Shown here: one piece after another, positions 10,235 to 18,906 of the stretch
Layout of the letters: each line of letters starts with the position of its first letter
How positions within the stretch are numbered: the first letter of the stretch is position 1
Assembly: GCA_019056595.1 (NCBI GenBank)
Contig: CP036163.1
Coordinates: forward strand, 1,860,001 to 1,924,000
DNA length: 64,000 nt
Source of the DNA: Pectobacterium atrosepticum
Lineage (GTDB): Bacteria > Pseudomonadota > Gammaproteobacteria > Enterobacterales > Enterobacteriaceae
Direction: 5' to 3'
Notes under the pieces: generated by a model
The model's input: the letters and a program-made list of their open reading frames with translations, nothing else
Database searches by the model: none
Told to the model about the DNA's origin: nothing
Made by a program: the position numbers and the translations under genes

Positions 10235-10828
10235 ATGCAAAAAGTGGTTTTGGCTACCGGAAACCCCGGTAAAGTGCGCGAGCTCGCCAGCTTGCTGGCC
10301 GATTTCGGTCTGGATATTGTGGCTCAAACCGAGCTGGGCGTGGATTCCGCCGAAGAAACCGGCCTGACCTTCATCGAAAATGCCATTCTGAAAGCACGTC
10401 ATGCGGCGCAAATCACCGGGTTACCGGCCATTGCCGATGATTCCGGTCTGGCTGTCGATGCACTGGGCGGCGCGCCGGGCATTTACTCAGCACGCTACGC
10501 GGGCGCAGAGGCCAGCGACCAGCAAAATCTGGATAAGCTGCTGCTGACAGTAAAAGACGTACCGGATGAACAACGCCGCGCCAGTTTCCACTGCGTGCTG
10601 GTGTATCTGCGCCACGCTGAAGACCCGACACCGATTGTCTGCCACGGAAGTTGGCAGGGTGTGCTGACACACCACGCCTCTGGCTGCGGTGGCTTTGGCT
10701 ACGATCCCATCTTCTTCGTACCTGAGCTGGGTAAAACGGCAGCAGAATTAACGCGTGAAGAAAAGAACGCACAGTCCCATCGTGGTCAGGCGCTACGCCT
10801 GCTGTTGGATGCGCTACGCAATGCTTAA
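10235..10828 (+). CDS. rdgB: XTP/dITP pyrophosphatase RdgB
   Basis: RdgB (HAM1 family) hydrolyses the non-canonical purine triphosphates dITP, XTP and ITP to monophosphates. This keeps deaminated bases out of DNA. The protein has 197 residues with the N-terminal [12 protein letters not shown] nucleotide-binding segment, the [20 protein letters not shown] motif and the GFGYDPIF segment near the C-terminus. It begins 17 bp after yggU, and its last eight bases overlap the start of hemW. Confidence 0.97.
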   Translation: MQKVVLATGNPGKVRELASLLADFGLDIVAQTELGVDSAEETGLTFIENAILKARHAAQITGLPAIADDSGLAVDALGGAPGIYSARYAGAEASDQQNLDKLLLTVKDVPDEQRRASFHCVLVYLRHAEDPTPIVCHGSWQGVLTHHASGCGGFGYDPIFFVPELGKTAAELTREEKNAQSHRGQALRLLLDALRNA

Positions 10829-11960
10829 GCTCCCCCCGCTCAGCCTGTACATTCATATTCCGTGGTGCGTACAGAAATGCCCGTATTGCGACTTCAACTC
10901 GCATGCGCTGAAAGGCGATGTGCCGCATCAGGAATATGTCGATCATCTGCTGGCGGATCTGGATGCCGATTTGCCGTTGGCGGGTGGCCGCGCACTGCAC
11001 TCGATTTTTATCGGCGGTGGCACGCCTAGCCTGCTAAGCGCGGAAGCGATGCAGGCGCTGCTGGACGGCGTTCGGGCGCGAATCCCGTTAACGCCGGATG
11101 CCGAAATTACGATGGAAGCCAATCCCGGTACGGTCGAAGCCGACCGTTTTAGCGGTTATCAGCGCGCAGGGATTAACCGTATCTCCATCGGCGTGCAGAG
11201 TTTCGATCCGCAAAAGCTGACGCGTCTTGGGCGTATTCACGGCCCAGAAGAGGCCAAACGTGCGGCACAGCTAGCGACCGGTCTGAAATTACGCAGCTTT
11301 AATCTGGATCTGATGCACGGCCTGCCGGATCAATCGCTGGACGAAGCGCTGGACGATCTACGTCAGGCTATTGCACTCAATCCGCCGCATTTATCGTGGT
11401 ATCAGTTAACCATCGAGCCCAACACGCTGTTTAGCTCACGCCCGCCTACATTGCCGGACGATGACGCACTGTGGGACATCTACGAGCAGGGTCACGCGCT
11501 ACTGAGCGCAGCGGGTTACCAGCAGTATGAAACCTCCGCCTATGCCAAACCGGGCTACCAGTGCCAGCACAACCTGAACTACTGGCGCTTCGGTGACTAT
11601 CTGGGGATTGGCTGTGGGGCGCACGGCAAGCTGACCTTCAGCGACGGCCGCATTCTGCGCACGGTAAAAGTCCGTCATCCGCGTGGCTATATGCAGGGCA
11701 CGTACATGGATAAGCAACACGATGTTGCCAACGACGATCGACCTTTTGAGTTTTTCATGAACCGCTTTCGCCTGTTGGAAACCGCCCCGCGAGTGGATTT
11801 CACGGCTTATACCGGTCTGGAAGAGCACAGCATCCGTCCGCAATTGGATCAGGCTCTGGCACAAGGCTACCTCACGGAAACCGCCACCCACTGGCAAATC
11901 ACCGAGCACGGCAAACTGTTTCTGAACTCCCTGCTGGAGCTATTTCTGGCGGAAGAGTAA
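10821..11960 (+). CDS. hemW: Heme chaperone HemW (HemN-like radical SAM protein)
   Basis: HemW is a radical-SAM family protein related to coproporphyrinogen III dehydrogenase. It binds heme and is thought to deliver it to membrane targets. The 379-residue protein starts at the ATG at 10821 ([16 protein letters not shown]), overlapping rdgB by 8 bp; an earlier in-frame ATG would overlap rdgB far more and is not credible. The cluster motif is C-VQK-C-PY-C (CxxxCxxC) near residues 17-24, followed by the GGGTPS SAM-binding segment. The extra cysteine typical of true HemN is absent, which favours HemW. It is the last gene of the cluster and is followed by a hairpin. Confidence 0.95.
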   Translation: MLKLPPLSLYIHIPWCVQKCPYCDFNSHALKGDVPHQEYVDHLLADLDADLPLAGGRALHSIFIGGGTPSLLSAEAMQALLDGVRARIPLTPDAEITMEANPGTVEADRFSGYQRAGINRISIGVQSFDPQKLTRLGRIHGPEEAKRAAQLATGLKLRSFNLDLMHGLPDQSLDEALDDLRQAIALNPPHLSWYQLTIEPNTLFSSRPPTLPDDDALWDIYEQGHALLSAAGYQQYETSAYAKPGYQCQHNLNYWRFGDYLGIGCGAHGKLTFSDGRILRTVKVRHPRGYMQGTYMDKQHDVANDDRPFEFFMNRFRLLETAPRVDFTAYTGLEEHSIRPQLDQALAQGYLTETATHWQITEHGKLFLNSLLELFLAEE

Positions 11961-11970
11961 TAATAATTAA

Positions 11971-12002
11971 GTGGGCAGGTTTCCTTTGGTAAATCTGCCC
12001 AC
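11971..12002 (+). terminator. Hairpin after hemW
   Basis: GTGGGCAGGTTT pairs with AAATCTGCCCAC around an 8-nt loop (12 pairs including one G-U), ten bases after the hemW stop. A T-rich but interrupted stretch follows. It is a likely terminator for the yggS-hemW cluster. Confidence 0.6.
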
Positions 12003-12191
12003 CGCTTTCCCTTCTGTTTCTCTTTTTGCAACGTTTACAACGCTTATTGCGAACCGCCTCCCTTTCCTATCAAGCGCTGCTTGTACGCGGTGCGGAAATC
12101 CTTTTTCCTTGTACTAGACGACGATTTCATCTTTAAGTACGCTACTCGTTTATGATAAGAATAAATCTTACATCTGAGAATCGGAGGCATA

Positions 12192-12452
12192 ATGGCCAGA
12201 ACCATGACAATTGACCTTGGAGATGAACTTCGCCATTACGTGGAATCGCTGGTTGAATCAGGCGATTACCGTACGCAAAGTGAAGTCATTCGGGAAGCGC
12301 TGAGAATGCTACGGGAAAAACAGGCGGAGTCAGATCTGCAAACATTGCGTCATTTAATCGCTGAAGGGATAAGCAGCGGAGAGCCACAGGAGTGGAATAA
12401 AGATGAATTCTTGCAAAAAATCAGAAACAAGACGCGAACGGCCACCCGATAA
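12192..12452 (+). CDS. ParD-family antitoxin (type II toxin-antitoxin)
   Basis: An 86-residue ribbon-helix-helix protein of the ParD/CC2985 family. The N-terminal strand TMTIDLGDELRHYVESLVES and the GDYRTQSEVIREALRML helix are typical. The acidic and basic C-terminal tail normally wraps the ParE toxin. In the family the dimer also represses its own promoter. It has a good GGAGG-type ribosome-binding site. The last 50 bp overlap the parE-like gene, the usual coupling for such pairs. It sits at the left edge of an AT-richer accessory segment inserted after hemW. Confidence 0.88.
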   Translation: MARTMTIDLGDELRHYVESLVESGDYRTQSEVIREALRMLREKQAESDLQTLRHLIAEGISSGEPQEWNKDEFLQKIRNKTRTATR

Positions 12453-12627
12453 AATCAAGCTAACACCGCAAGCACAGCGCGATCTGGAAGCCATTTATCT
12501 TTATGGCCTGCGGCATTTTAATGAAGAAAGGGCTGAAGCCTATCTGGAAACCATCGAACACGCATTTATCGCTATCAGGCACAACAATTTTCGCGGACAG
12601 AATACAATCAAATTTGGCAGGCCGTAA
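12403..12627 (+). CDS. ParE/RelE-type toxin, C-terminally truncated
   Basis: This 74-residue protein matches the N-terminal two thirds of ParE-type toxins: the strand KIKLTPQAQRDLEAIYLYG and the helix ERAEAYLETIEHAF are clear. Intact ParE toxins run to about 95-100 residues and end in a strand with the conserved arginine and tyrosine of the IRPGYRRY-type segment. Here the protein stops after IKFGRP, and I found no continuation in the other frames downstream. The toxin is therefore probably inactive or weakened. The start at 12403 lies inside the antitoxin gene, with AGGAG about 12 nt upstream. Confidence 0.7.
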   Translation: MNSCKKSETRRERPPDKIKLTPQAQRDLEAIYLYGLRHFNEERAEAYLETIEHAFIAIRHNNFRGQNTIKFGRP

Positions 12628-12705
12628 TGAGCGAACAGCGGGCGTTCCGTGTTAAGTAGGGATTCATTGTGACAACTGTACTCTCTGTGGCGATTCAATG
12701 CTGCC

Positions 12706-13626
12706 TTATGTTGCTAAGGATATATTGCTCAATTTCTGATGTATGAAATCAATGAGCGATCTTGTTTTGGCGGGCAAGTAACGCCGATCTGAATAAATTG
12801 CGAACAATTGTAATGGGGCTACCGATTGTTCAAACTCAACCTCGATTAACCGTCCATCGTCAATGTAGGGTTGGCAGGCTTGTTTCGATAGAATTGCAAA
12901 ACCGACACCTGATACCGCAGCCCGTCCAGCCATCTCTCCGCTATTTACCCGATAATGCCCTTTAACCTTAATTGTCTCGAATCCCCCCTTTGTATTGACA
13001 AACTGCCAGGGAGCGCCTTTCAGCGCACTTACCGTTGTAATACAGGGTAATTCTTCAAATTGCTGGATATGAGAAGGGGTGCCATAACGCTGAATAACGG
13101 AGGGGGCTGCAACAATGGTGCAAGGAATAGTCACCAGATGACGAGCTATGTAGTCACTGTCATCCATCTGACCGCGGGTAATAATGATAGCTAAATCCAG
13201 ATCATCCCGCAGGGATTCGAAACCAGACAAATTTGTGACACAGCTAATCTCTAGATCCGGGTACTGACAGGCAAAATCGGCAACGACAGAACCCAGCAAT
13301 GCAGGACCTATTTCATTGGGAATACAGATACGTAATGGGCCCTTGAGTTGCATTTGCCGCAACGTTAATTCTGTCTCAGTTTGCTCAAGCGCCTCCAGTA
13401 ATGGCTTCGCTCGGGTATAGAGTAAGTGCCCCGCTTGGGTGAGTTTCATATGTCGAGTGCTGCGCTCAATAAGCTGAAGATTCAGTTTTTCTTCTAACTG
13501 AGAAATACAACGACTAACATTTGATGTCGGCATTTCAAGGACTTTCGATGCCCCAACAAAACTTTCTCTTTCAACCACAGCAGTGAACACTTTCAGGGTA
13601 TTAAAATCAAGAGCCGGACGCATCAA
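12706..13626 (-). CDS. LysR-family transcriptional regulator
   Basis: A 306-residue LysR-type regulator. The N-terminal winged helix (residues 5-64, with VGASKVLEMPTSNVSRCISQLEEKL) is followed by a linker helix and a type-2 periplasmic-binding-protein-like effector domain (about 92-300). It is divergent from the MFS exporter gene, with about 100 bp between them, the classic arrangement for a regulator controlling its neighbour. The inducer is unknown. Base composition is AT-richer than the hemW cluster, suggesting acquisition. Confidence 0.9.
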   Translation of the reverse strand: MMRPALDFNTLKVFTAVVERESFVGASKVLEMPTSNVSRCISQLEEKLNLQLIERSTRHMKLTQAGHLLYTRAKPLLEALEQTETELTLRQMQLKGPLRICIPNEIGPALLGSVVADFACQYPDLEISCVTNLSGFESLRDDLDLAIIITRGQMDDSDYIARHLVTIPCTIVAAPSVIQRYGTPSHIQQFEELPCITTVSALKGAPWQFVNTKGGFETIKVKGHYRVNSGEMAGRAAVSGVGFAILSKQACQPYIDDGRLIEVEFEQSVAPLQLFAIYSDRRYLPAKTRSLIDFIHQKLSNISLAT

Positions 13627-13726
13627 TTATCCCATATATGATAATAATGAGCACCATTTTTACCATGTAATGCACGCCATTGATATCGATTAAACTCAGA
13701 TATCTTTCATCCACAGGTTGCTTGCT

Positions 13727-14935
13727 ATGCCACTGGTCACACAAACGTTTAATCATAAAGCCCTCATGCGGATAGCTATTGTAATGGCTTTTATCCAGTT
13801 CACTAATGCGCTGGAGTATATGGCGTTAACGCCTGTTTTTACTTTTATGGCAGACGAGTTTTCGGTTCCTGTATCATTTTCTGGTTATGTCTCTGGTATG
13901 TACACACTGGGTGCCGTCCTTTCTGGAATTATTGCTTTTTATTGGATCGACCTGTTTAATAAAAAACAATTCTTGATCAAGAATATGGTGCTCCTGGGAG
14001 CACTAACATTTTTGTCCACACTCACTACTCATTTTGGCACGCTTCTGGTACTACGATTTTGCGCAGGGTTGGTTGGTGGTACGACAATGGGTGTGGGTAC
14101 GAGTATTTTGATAAATTGTGCCCCAGCAAACTTGCGAGGAAAAATACTGGCAACGGTGATTACATCATTTTCGATGGTAAGTATCGTCGGAATGCCAGCT
14201 ATATTATTTTTGTGCACACACTATGGTTGGCATACTGCGTTGTGGTTAATCAGTTCACTTTGCCTGCTGTCTTTACCGTTGATAGTATTTATTATTCCCA
14301 AGGATACGGTTCAATCAGGCGTGAAAGCCAAACTATCTATTGATGCTCAAACCTTACTTTTCGCCTCTTGTTCTGCACTGGTACAATTTAGTCCAATGCT
14401 CATTATTCCCATTTTGACTCCATTAATGTTGCAGTATATGGGAGCACAACAAACCCTATTACCCTTATTGTTCTTAAGTGGGGGGATTGCAGGTTATCTG
14501 TCTACAAAAATAACAGGTGTTCTGACATCGCATTTATCTGCTCTGATGTTGGCAACAATTTCAACGCTATTCTTTGTAGCAAGTTTGCTGATTCCTGCAA
14601 TGGGCTATCATAATGCCGTTCTATTTATAACCTTATTTCTTGGAGCCTCATATAGCCGACTGGTTTCCGCTTCGTCGGTTGCTGTCCAGTATCCTGAGAA
14701 TGAACAACGAGCCAGTTTTTCTTCACTACAGACAGCAATGATGTTCCTGATAACAACTCTCGCATTCTTTTTGTCTTCCTTATTACTACCTGATCAGGGA
14801 ATAACAACGCAAAATCTAAACAGACTGTTGGTTGTAAGTGCATTAGCCGCATCTGGATTTCCCGTAATGGTCATAATACTTCAAAAGAAACTGGCTAAAC
14901 GTACTCTCCAGCCTGACCGCCCCATCATTGATTAG
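13727..14935 (+). CDS. MFS transporter (drug/sugar exporter type)
   Basis: A major facilitator superfamily protein of about 402 residues with around 12 hydrophobic helices and the loop motif region after TM2 (YWIDLFNKKQ). It resembles AraJ/YdhP-type exporters of the DHA1 family. I chose the ATG at 13727 with ACAGG about 9 nt upstream; a TTG at 13718 in the same frame is a weaker candidate. Divergent transcription from the LysR gene suggests regulated export of a small molecule. The substrate cannot be inferred. Confidence 0.87.
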   Translation: MPLVTQTFNHKALMRIAIVMAFIQFTNALEYMALTPVFTFMADEFSVPVSFSGYVSGMYTLGAVLSGIIAFYWIDLFNKKQFLIKNMVLLGALTFLSTLTTHFGTLLVLRFCAGLVGGTTMGVGTSILINCAPANLRGKILATVITSFSMVSIVGMPAILFLCTHYGWHTALWLISSLCLLSLPLIVFIIPKDTVQSGVKAKLSIDAQTLLFASCSALVQFSPMLIIPILTPLMLQYMGAQQTLLPLLFLSGGIAGYLSTKITGVLTSHLSALMLATISTLFFVASLLIPAMGYHNAVLFITLFLGASYSRLVSASSVAVQYPENEQRASFSSLQTAMMFLITTLAFFLSSLLLPDQGITTQNLNRLLVVSALAASGFPVMVIILQKKLAKRTLQPDRPIID

Positions 14936-15177
14936 CATAACGTCCGCTCTTGCGCGAAGGACACAGGCTCACTGAGCTTAAGGACAGCGTTGAGCGGAAG
15001 CGGACATTCCGTATGCAATAATCTTTAATAAATCTCAACAAAATTATGCCTCTATGCGATCGTCTTCAAACAAACATTCATTTATGTTAAATTATTTAAC
15101 ATTGCCTCAAGTCGTGGAGGGTTCCCGCAATTTTGATGCAGAAAATGAATGTTGAAATCAATCTCAAAGGAAAGAAG

Positions 15178-15792
15178 ATGAAAAAAAATTTATTAGCATT
15201 GTCTCCAGCAATCTTAATAGCTCTGCCCTATCTTGTTCCTCCAGCCTATTCCGCGCCGTCCGTTCGTTCTGTTGATGTAAAATCCTTCGATGTCGGCGGC
15301 GTAAAGACCGGAATGAGTGTTGAAGAAGCTCGCACGGCAATGCAAAAAAATTTCGGTGTTTCAGCAGATAAAATTCGAGCCTCTAAGTCCATGAAAAATC
15401 AGTATGCTACCATTATTTACGGTAGCCCGCAGATTCAGGATCTTGTATATGAAAACAATGGCACCCGCATGCAGGTGAGTTTCGATCCTCGTATTCCTTA
15501 TAATAAATCTAATCCGATGGCTGTTTCGCAGGTCATCTATGAAATACCTTGGACGAAAGAAAATGAAGACAACATGGTCAAGGCTGCCCTGAAAAAGTAC
15601 GGACCAGTATCAACTGGTGGAGTATTTCCTGTGTGGTGTGAAAAACCGATGCCTAGTTCAGGAATGGGCTGTGAGAGTGGCACGGCAAGCCTTACTATGG
15701 GAAATACAAAAATTAAGCTGATTGATCCTGCCTGGCAAAATGCTACTAGCAAATATATGGATCAGCAAAAGGCGACTAAACCACAGTTTTAG
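15178..15792 (+). CDS. Hypothetical exported protein
   Basis: I do not recognise this protein. It has about 204 residues from the ATG at 15178, which has GGAAAG just upstream. An ATG at 15133 in frame would prefix 15 non-signal residues and is unlikely. A signal peptide (MKKNLLALSPAILIALPYL, probable cleavage after AYS near residue 26) points to the periplasm or outside. The mature part begins with VDVKSFDVGGVKTGMSVEEA, a helix-rich motif seen in several small periplasmic proteins of unknown role, and contains two cysteines (WCEKPMP, MGCES) that may form a disulfide. It stands alone, with no operon partner. Confidence 0.75.
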   Translation: MKKNLLALSPAILIALPYLVPPAYSAPSVRSVDVKSFDVGGVKTGMSVEEARTAMQKNFGVSADKIRASKSMKNQYATIIYGSPQIQDLVYENNGTRMQVSFDPRIPYNKSNPMAVSQVIYEIPWTKENEDNMVKAALKKYGPVSTGGVFPVWCEKPMPSSGMGCESGTASLTMGNTKIKLIDPAWQNATSKYMDQQKATKPQF

Positions 15793-16182
15793 CGTTGGCA
15801 GTAAATTTCATCTCCTTTGCCCTGCAACTGGCGCGGGGAGGGAAATGAAGTCCCAGAAGGAAGTATTGAAGTTTATCAACTTTTCAAGAGTGTGGCTGGC
15901 CAGCCACACACCTATTCTGTTAATGAACACATTATAAATGACTACTACATCTGCTCCTGGCACTAAGCGGAAAAAGAATGTAAGAATATCAGGGCTGCTG
16001 ATATATATTGGCTTTTGTTAAAATGTCTCCCACCTGCACAGCTTAAATACAACGTTTAGGGAATTTCCGTAATATGCTATCTGTTGGCGGATGTACAGAA
16101 AACAACAACGCGATAGCTATGCCCAATGAAATAAGGGTCAATGCCGTTGAATAGTTATTTTAATTTTGTATAAGAGATTGAA
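15793..16182. other. Gene-poor region with a possible gene remnant
   Basis: No complete gene is visible. Plus-strand codons 15805-15966 stay open for 53 residues (ending VAGQPHTYSVNEHIINDYYI plus CSWH) without any start codon and with protein-like composition, so this may be the 3' end of a decayed gene. A perfect 20-bp palindrome (GTGTGGCTGG and its complement) spans 15890-15909 inside that stretch. The rest is AT-rich and I see nothing in it. Confidence 0.35.
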
Positions 16183-16212
16183 AAAATATCCGGGGAAAAT
16201 AATATGCCCCGG
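16183..16212 (-). terminator. Intrinsic terminator of the small lipoprotein gene
   Basis: On the minus strand CCGGGG pairs with CCCCGG around an 11-nt loop and is followed by ATATTTTTTC. It lies 20 bp beyond the stop of the gene ending at 16232, as expected for a factor-independent terminator. Confidence 0.75.
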
Positions 16213-16231
16213 TTAGATGTCTGTATTGATA

Positions 16232-16618
16232 TTATGTCGGCATCGAGAATGTCGTGACTTTATTAGACTGTGGATCGATAGAGATGATGCAAATTGCTAA
16301 GTTACCACCGAAGCGATCTTTACGATCGGATATTTTAAGATTGTAAGTCTCAGAGAAGGACGTGTAGCCGGATGAATTACTTTCATTAAGCTTAAATCCA
16401 ACTAATTGTTCGAAGTAAGATCGCGTTTGCCCAACGCTGTTTTTGCATTGGTCATTAGTGATAGTGCCGACTTTTCTTGTGGACGTCGTCTGTACAGCGT
16501 TCGACGTTTTAGGCGTGAGTGCCTCATTCACTGCTTTCATCTGATCGCCAATATTTTTCGGAAAGTCAGCACATGAGGAAGTAGCCAGTACAAGCCCGCA
16601 CAGTAAAATTTTTTTCAT
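16232..16618 (-). CDS. Hypothetical small lipoprotein
   Basis: I do not recognise this 128-residue protein. From the ATG at 16618 (AGGAT five bases upstream) it begins MKKILLCGLVLATSSCADF, a lipoprotein-type signal with a slightly non-ideal lipobox (TSSC). The residue after the cysteine is alanine, which would send it to the outer membrane. The mature part has a low-complexity Ser/Thr-rich region and then a compact domain with two cysteines (NDQCKNS, AICIIS). A start at 16663 is possible but would bury the signal peptide. It is followed by a good terminator. Confidence 0.72.
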   Translation of the reverse strand: MKKILLCGLVLATSSCADFPKNIGDQMKAVNEALTPKTSNAVQTTSTRKVGTITNDQCKNSVGQTRSYFEQLVGFKLNESNSSGYTSFSETYNLKISDRKDRFGGNLAICIISIDPQSNKVTTFSMPT

Positions 16619-16989
16619 TAAAATCCTCATAATATTAAAGGGGTTGCTAATTTTAGATTCCATTTTTTACAAAGTGTTAACCATATTTTACCTGTTTGTA
16701 TCTGTCAATACGAATCATCGATTATAGAAGCTGACCAGCCCCCGCAGATTAGTACATTCAGATGTTAGCAACATCCGCTCCAGGCAATAGCTGCCGTTCA
16801 AATTAGGTTTAGCTCTGTGCATTAACAGAGTCAGATCAGAGCTCATACCCATCAACAGCAACATAATTTCAAACGATATCAGCTGGTTCAGGCTATACGA
16901 GGATTGAATTTTTACCTGCGGTTATGACACAGTAGAAACTTATCACACTCTATTTATCACACCTGTTTATCAACCACCTGCGGGTAACG
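16619..16989. other. Intergenic region upstream of the entericidin gene
   Basis: About 370 bp that should hold the promoters of the small lipoprotein (leftward) and of the entericidin gene (rightward). It contains a small hairpin, GATGTT-AGC-AACATC, near 16760. I see no coding sequence. Confidence 0.35.
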
Positions 16990-17121
16990 ATGATGAAACG
17001 TATAACAACAATCGTAGTAGCGCTGCTGGTCACAGCAGCATTGAGCGGCTGTAACACCACGCGCGGCTTTGGCCAAGACGTGCAGAAACTGGGTAGTAAA
17101 ATTTCACACGCCGCTAGCTAA
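16990..17121 (+). CDS. Entericidin EcnA/EcnB family lipoprotein
   Basis: A very short gene of 43 codons. The product begins MMKRITTIVVALLVTAALSG with a lipobox LSGC and continues NTTRGFGQDVQKLGSKI, which matches the conserved CNTTRG core of entericidins. These are small membrane lipoproteins; in E. coli EcnA and EcnB form an antidote/toxin pair that promotes lysis in stationary phase. Only one member is present here, so its antidote or toxin status cannot be assigned. A second ATG at 16993 could equally be the start. A strong hairpin follows 16 bp after the stop. Confidence 0.88.
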   Translation: MMKRITTIVVALLVTAALSGCNTTRGFGQDVQKLGSKISHAAS

Positions 17122-17136
17122 CCCACCGTAAAATAA

Positions 17137-17168
17137 CAAAAAACCGGCCATACTCAGCCGGTTTTTTC
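17137..17168. terminator. Bidirectional intrinsic terminator
   Basis: ACCGGC pairs with GCCGGT around an 8-nt loop, with an A-run on the left and a T-run on the right (TTTTTT). It can therefore terminate the entericidin transcript rightward and the elaA transcript leftward. Confidence 0.85.
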
Positions 17169-17214
17169 GTTTACGCCGCGATCTCTACTCTTTCCGCAGT
17201 TGGCTCAATATCCC

Positions 17215-17670
17215 TCAGAACGCCGACAGCATATCAATATGCGGGATACCGTCTTCGTCATATGCCTCACCGGTCGCCACAAAGCCAAACGCGCCGTAGA
17301 ACGCCTGTAGATGAGCCTGCGCAGACAGGAAAAGATGCTTTTGCGGCCAGTGGCGTGCACAGGCAATCAACGCGTGCTCCATCAACTGATGGCCCAGATG
17401 TTGCCCACGAGCGTGAGGAGCCACAATCACGCGTCCAATCGTCACCACATCGTTGTTCGGATGAGGAGCGAGTAACCGAGCATACGCGGCCAGCTTGCCG
17501 TCGCGATATGCTGCGATGTGGCGATTACCGTCCACCAGATCGCGGCCATCAATATCCAAATAGGGGCAGGTTTGCTCAACCACAAATACCTGACTGCGCA
17601 GCGCCAATATGTCATGCAGTGAATACACGTTAAGGTCTGCCACATCCCAGTCATGCCATATCAGACTCAT
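17215..17670 (-). CDS. elaA: GNAT-family acetyltransferase ElaA
   Basis: A 151-residue GNAT N-acetyltransferase closely similar to E. coli ElaA, whose substrate is not well established. The motifs LRSQVFVVEQTCPYLDIDG, the acetyl-CoA loop IVAPHARGQHLGHQLM and the C-terminal AFYGAFGFVATGEAYDEDGI are clear. I chose the ATG at 17670, which has GGAAGGG at good spacing; a GTG two codons upstream overlaps that site. It starts 13 bp after the lplT stop on the same strand, so it may be cotranscribed with aas-lplT. It ends before a bidirectional terminator. Confidence 0.92.
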   Translation of the reverse strand: MSLIWHDWDVADLNVYSLHDILALRSQVFVVEQTCPYLDIDGRDLVDGNRHIAAYRDGKLAAYARLLAPHPNNDVVTIGRVIVAPHARGQHLGHQLMEHALIACARHWPQKHLFLSAQAHLQAFYGAFGFVATGEAYDEDGIPHIDMLSAF

Positions 17671-17682
17671 TTTCACCCTTCC

Positions 17683-18906
17683 CTATTTTGCACCGGCGGA
17701 ACGTGCACGGCGCTTAGTCAGGATTAGCGATGCCCACAGCAGCGCAATCGCCAGCGCAAACAAAACGCCAAAACCAATCCCGATCGCGATAACCGAGACG
17801 CCCAGTTTCACCACCAGAGAATAGAGCCCCAGCATTAACAGCATAGCGCCGTTCTCACCCAAATTCTGTACGGCAATCGCATTACCCGCACCGACGCTGG
17901 CTTTTCCCCGTTCCTGCAACAGTGCATTAAGCGGAACAATGAAAAATCCACCCAACGCCCCCAGCAAAATCAGCAGGGAATAGGCGCTAAGGAGATTATG
18001 CTGAAGAGTGAAAATCACTACGACCACGCCGATCAGGAATCCCGCAGGCAGGCAGCGTCGTACATTATCGAGCGTAACCAGTCTGGCAGCGCCCCCCGCC
18101 CCCAGCACGATCCCCACGGCGACCATCGCATTAAGCAGCGTCGGCGTCGCGTTATCGGTAATGCCGAGCGCATGCGGCACCCACAGTACCAGCAGAAAAC
18201 GCAGCGTCACGCCCGCGCCCCAAAACATGCTGGTGCCAATCAACGAAAGCCGGGCATCGCCATCGCGCCACAACACACGACAGGCAGAAAAGAAGCTGCT
18301 CGCCATCTGCACCGGATGCCACGGCTGCCCTGGACGTGCGGCGTTGAGATGTGGAATCAACATATTCGCGCCCAGCGCCACGCCATAAGCCACCGCACAA
18401 ATCGATAGTGCCGCGTAAATATTCCAGTCCGCCAGCACGCCCCCCGCCACAGATCCGGTCAGGATCGCCGCAATGGTCGAGGCTTCCATCAAGCCATTGG
18501 CTTTGACCAACTGATCGCCACGCGTGATCTCACCCAGAATGCCGTATTTCGCGGGTGAATACGCAGCGGCACCAATGCCCACCAGCGTGTATCCCAGAAA
18601 CGGATTACCACCCACGCAAATCAGCAGCGCTCCGGCCAGTTTCAGGGTATTGGCGAACATCATCACCCGCCCTTTGGCGAAGCTATCCGCTATTTGTCCG
18701 ACAAATGGCGCTAACACGATGTACGCGGCCACAAACCCCATCTGCAAAAACGGCTGACTCCAGTCGGGATACACCAGCTGTTTGATCAGCGCTAACGTAG
18801 CAAACAGCAACGCGTTATCACCAAACGCGGAGAAGAACTGCGCGATAATCACCGCGCTCATACTACGCGACAGCAAAGGCGTCGCGGGTTCAGTCTGTTG
18901 ACTCAT
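17683..18906 (-). CDS. lplT: Lysophospholipid transporter LplT
   Basis: LplT is an inner-membrane flippase of the major facilitator type. It brings lysophospholipids from the periplasmic side to the cytoplasmic side, where Aas re-acylates them. The 407-residue protein has about 12 hydrophobic helices and the N-terminal [20 protein letters not shown] that matches the E. coli protein. Its ATG overlaps the aas stop by four bases (ATGA), so the two are translationally coupled. This is the normal enterobacterial arrangement, except that in many genomes lplT lies on its own. Confidence 0.95.
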
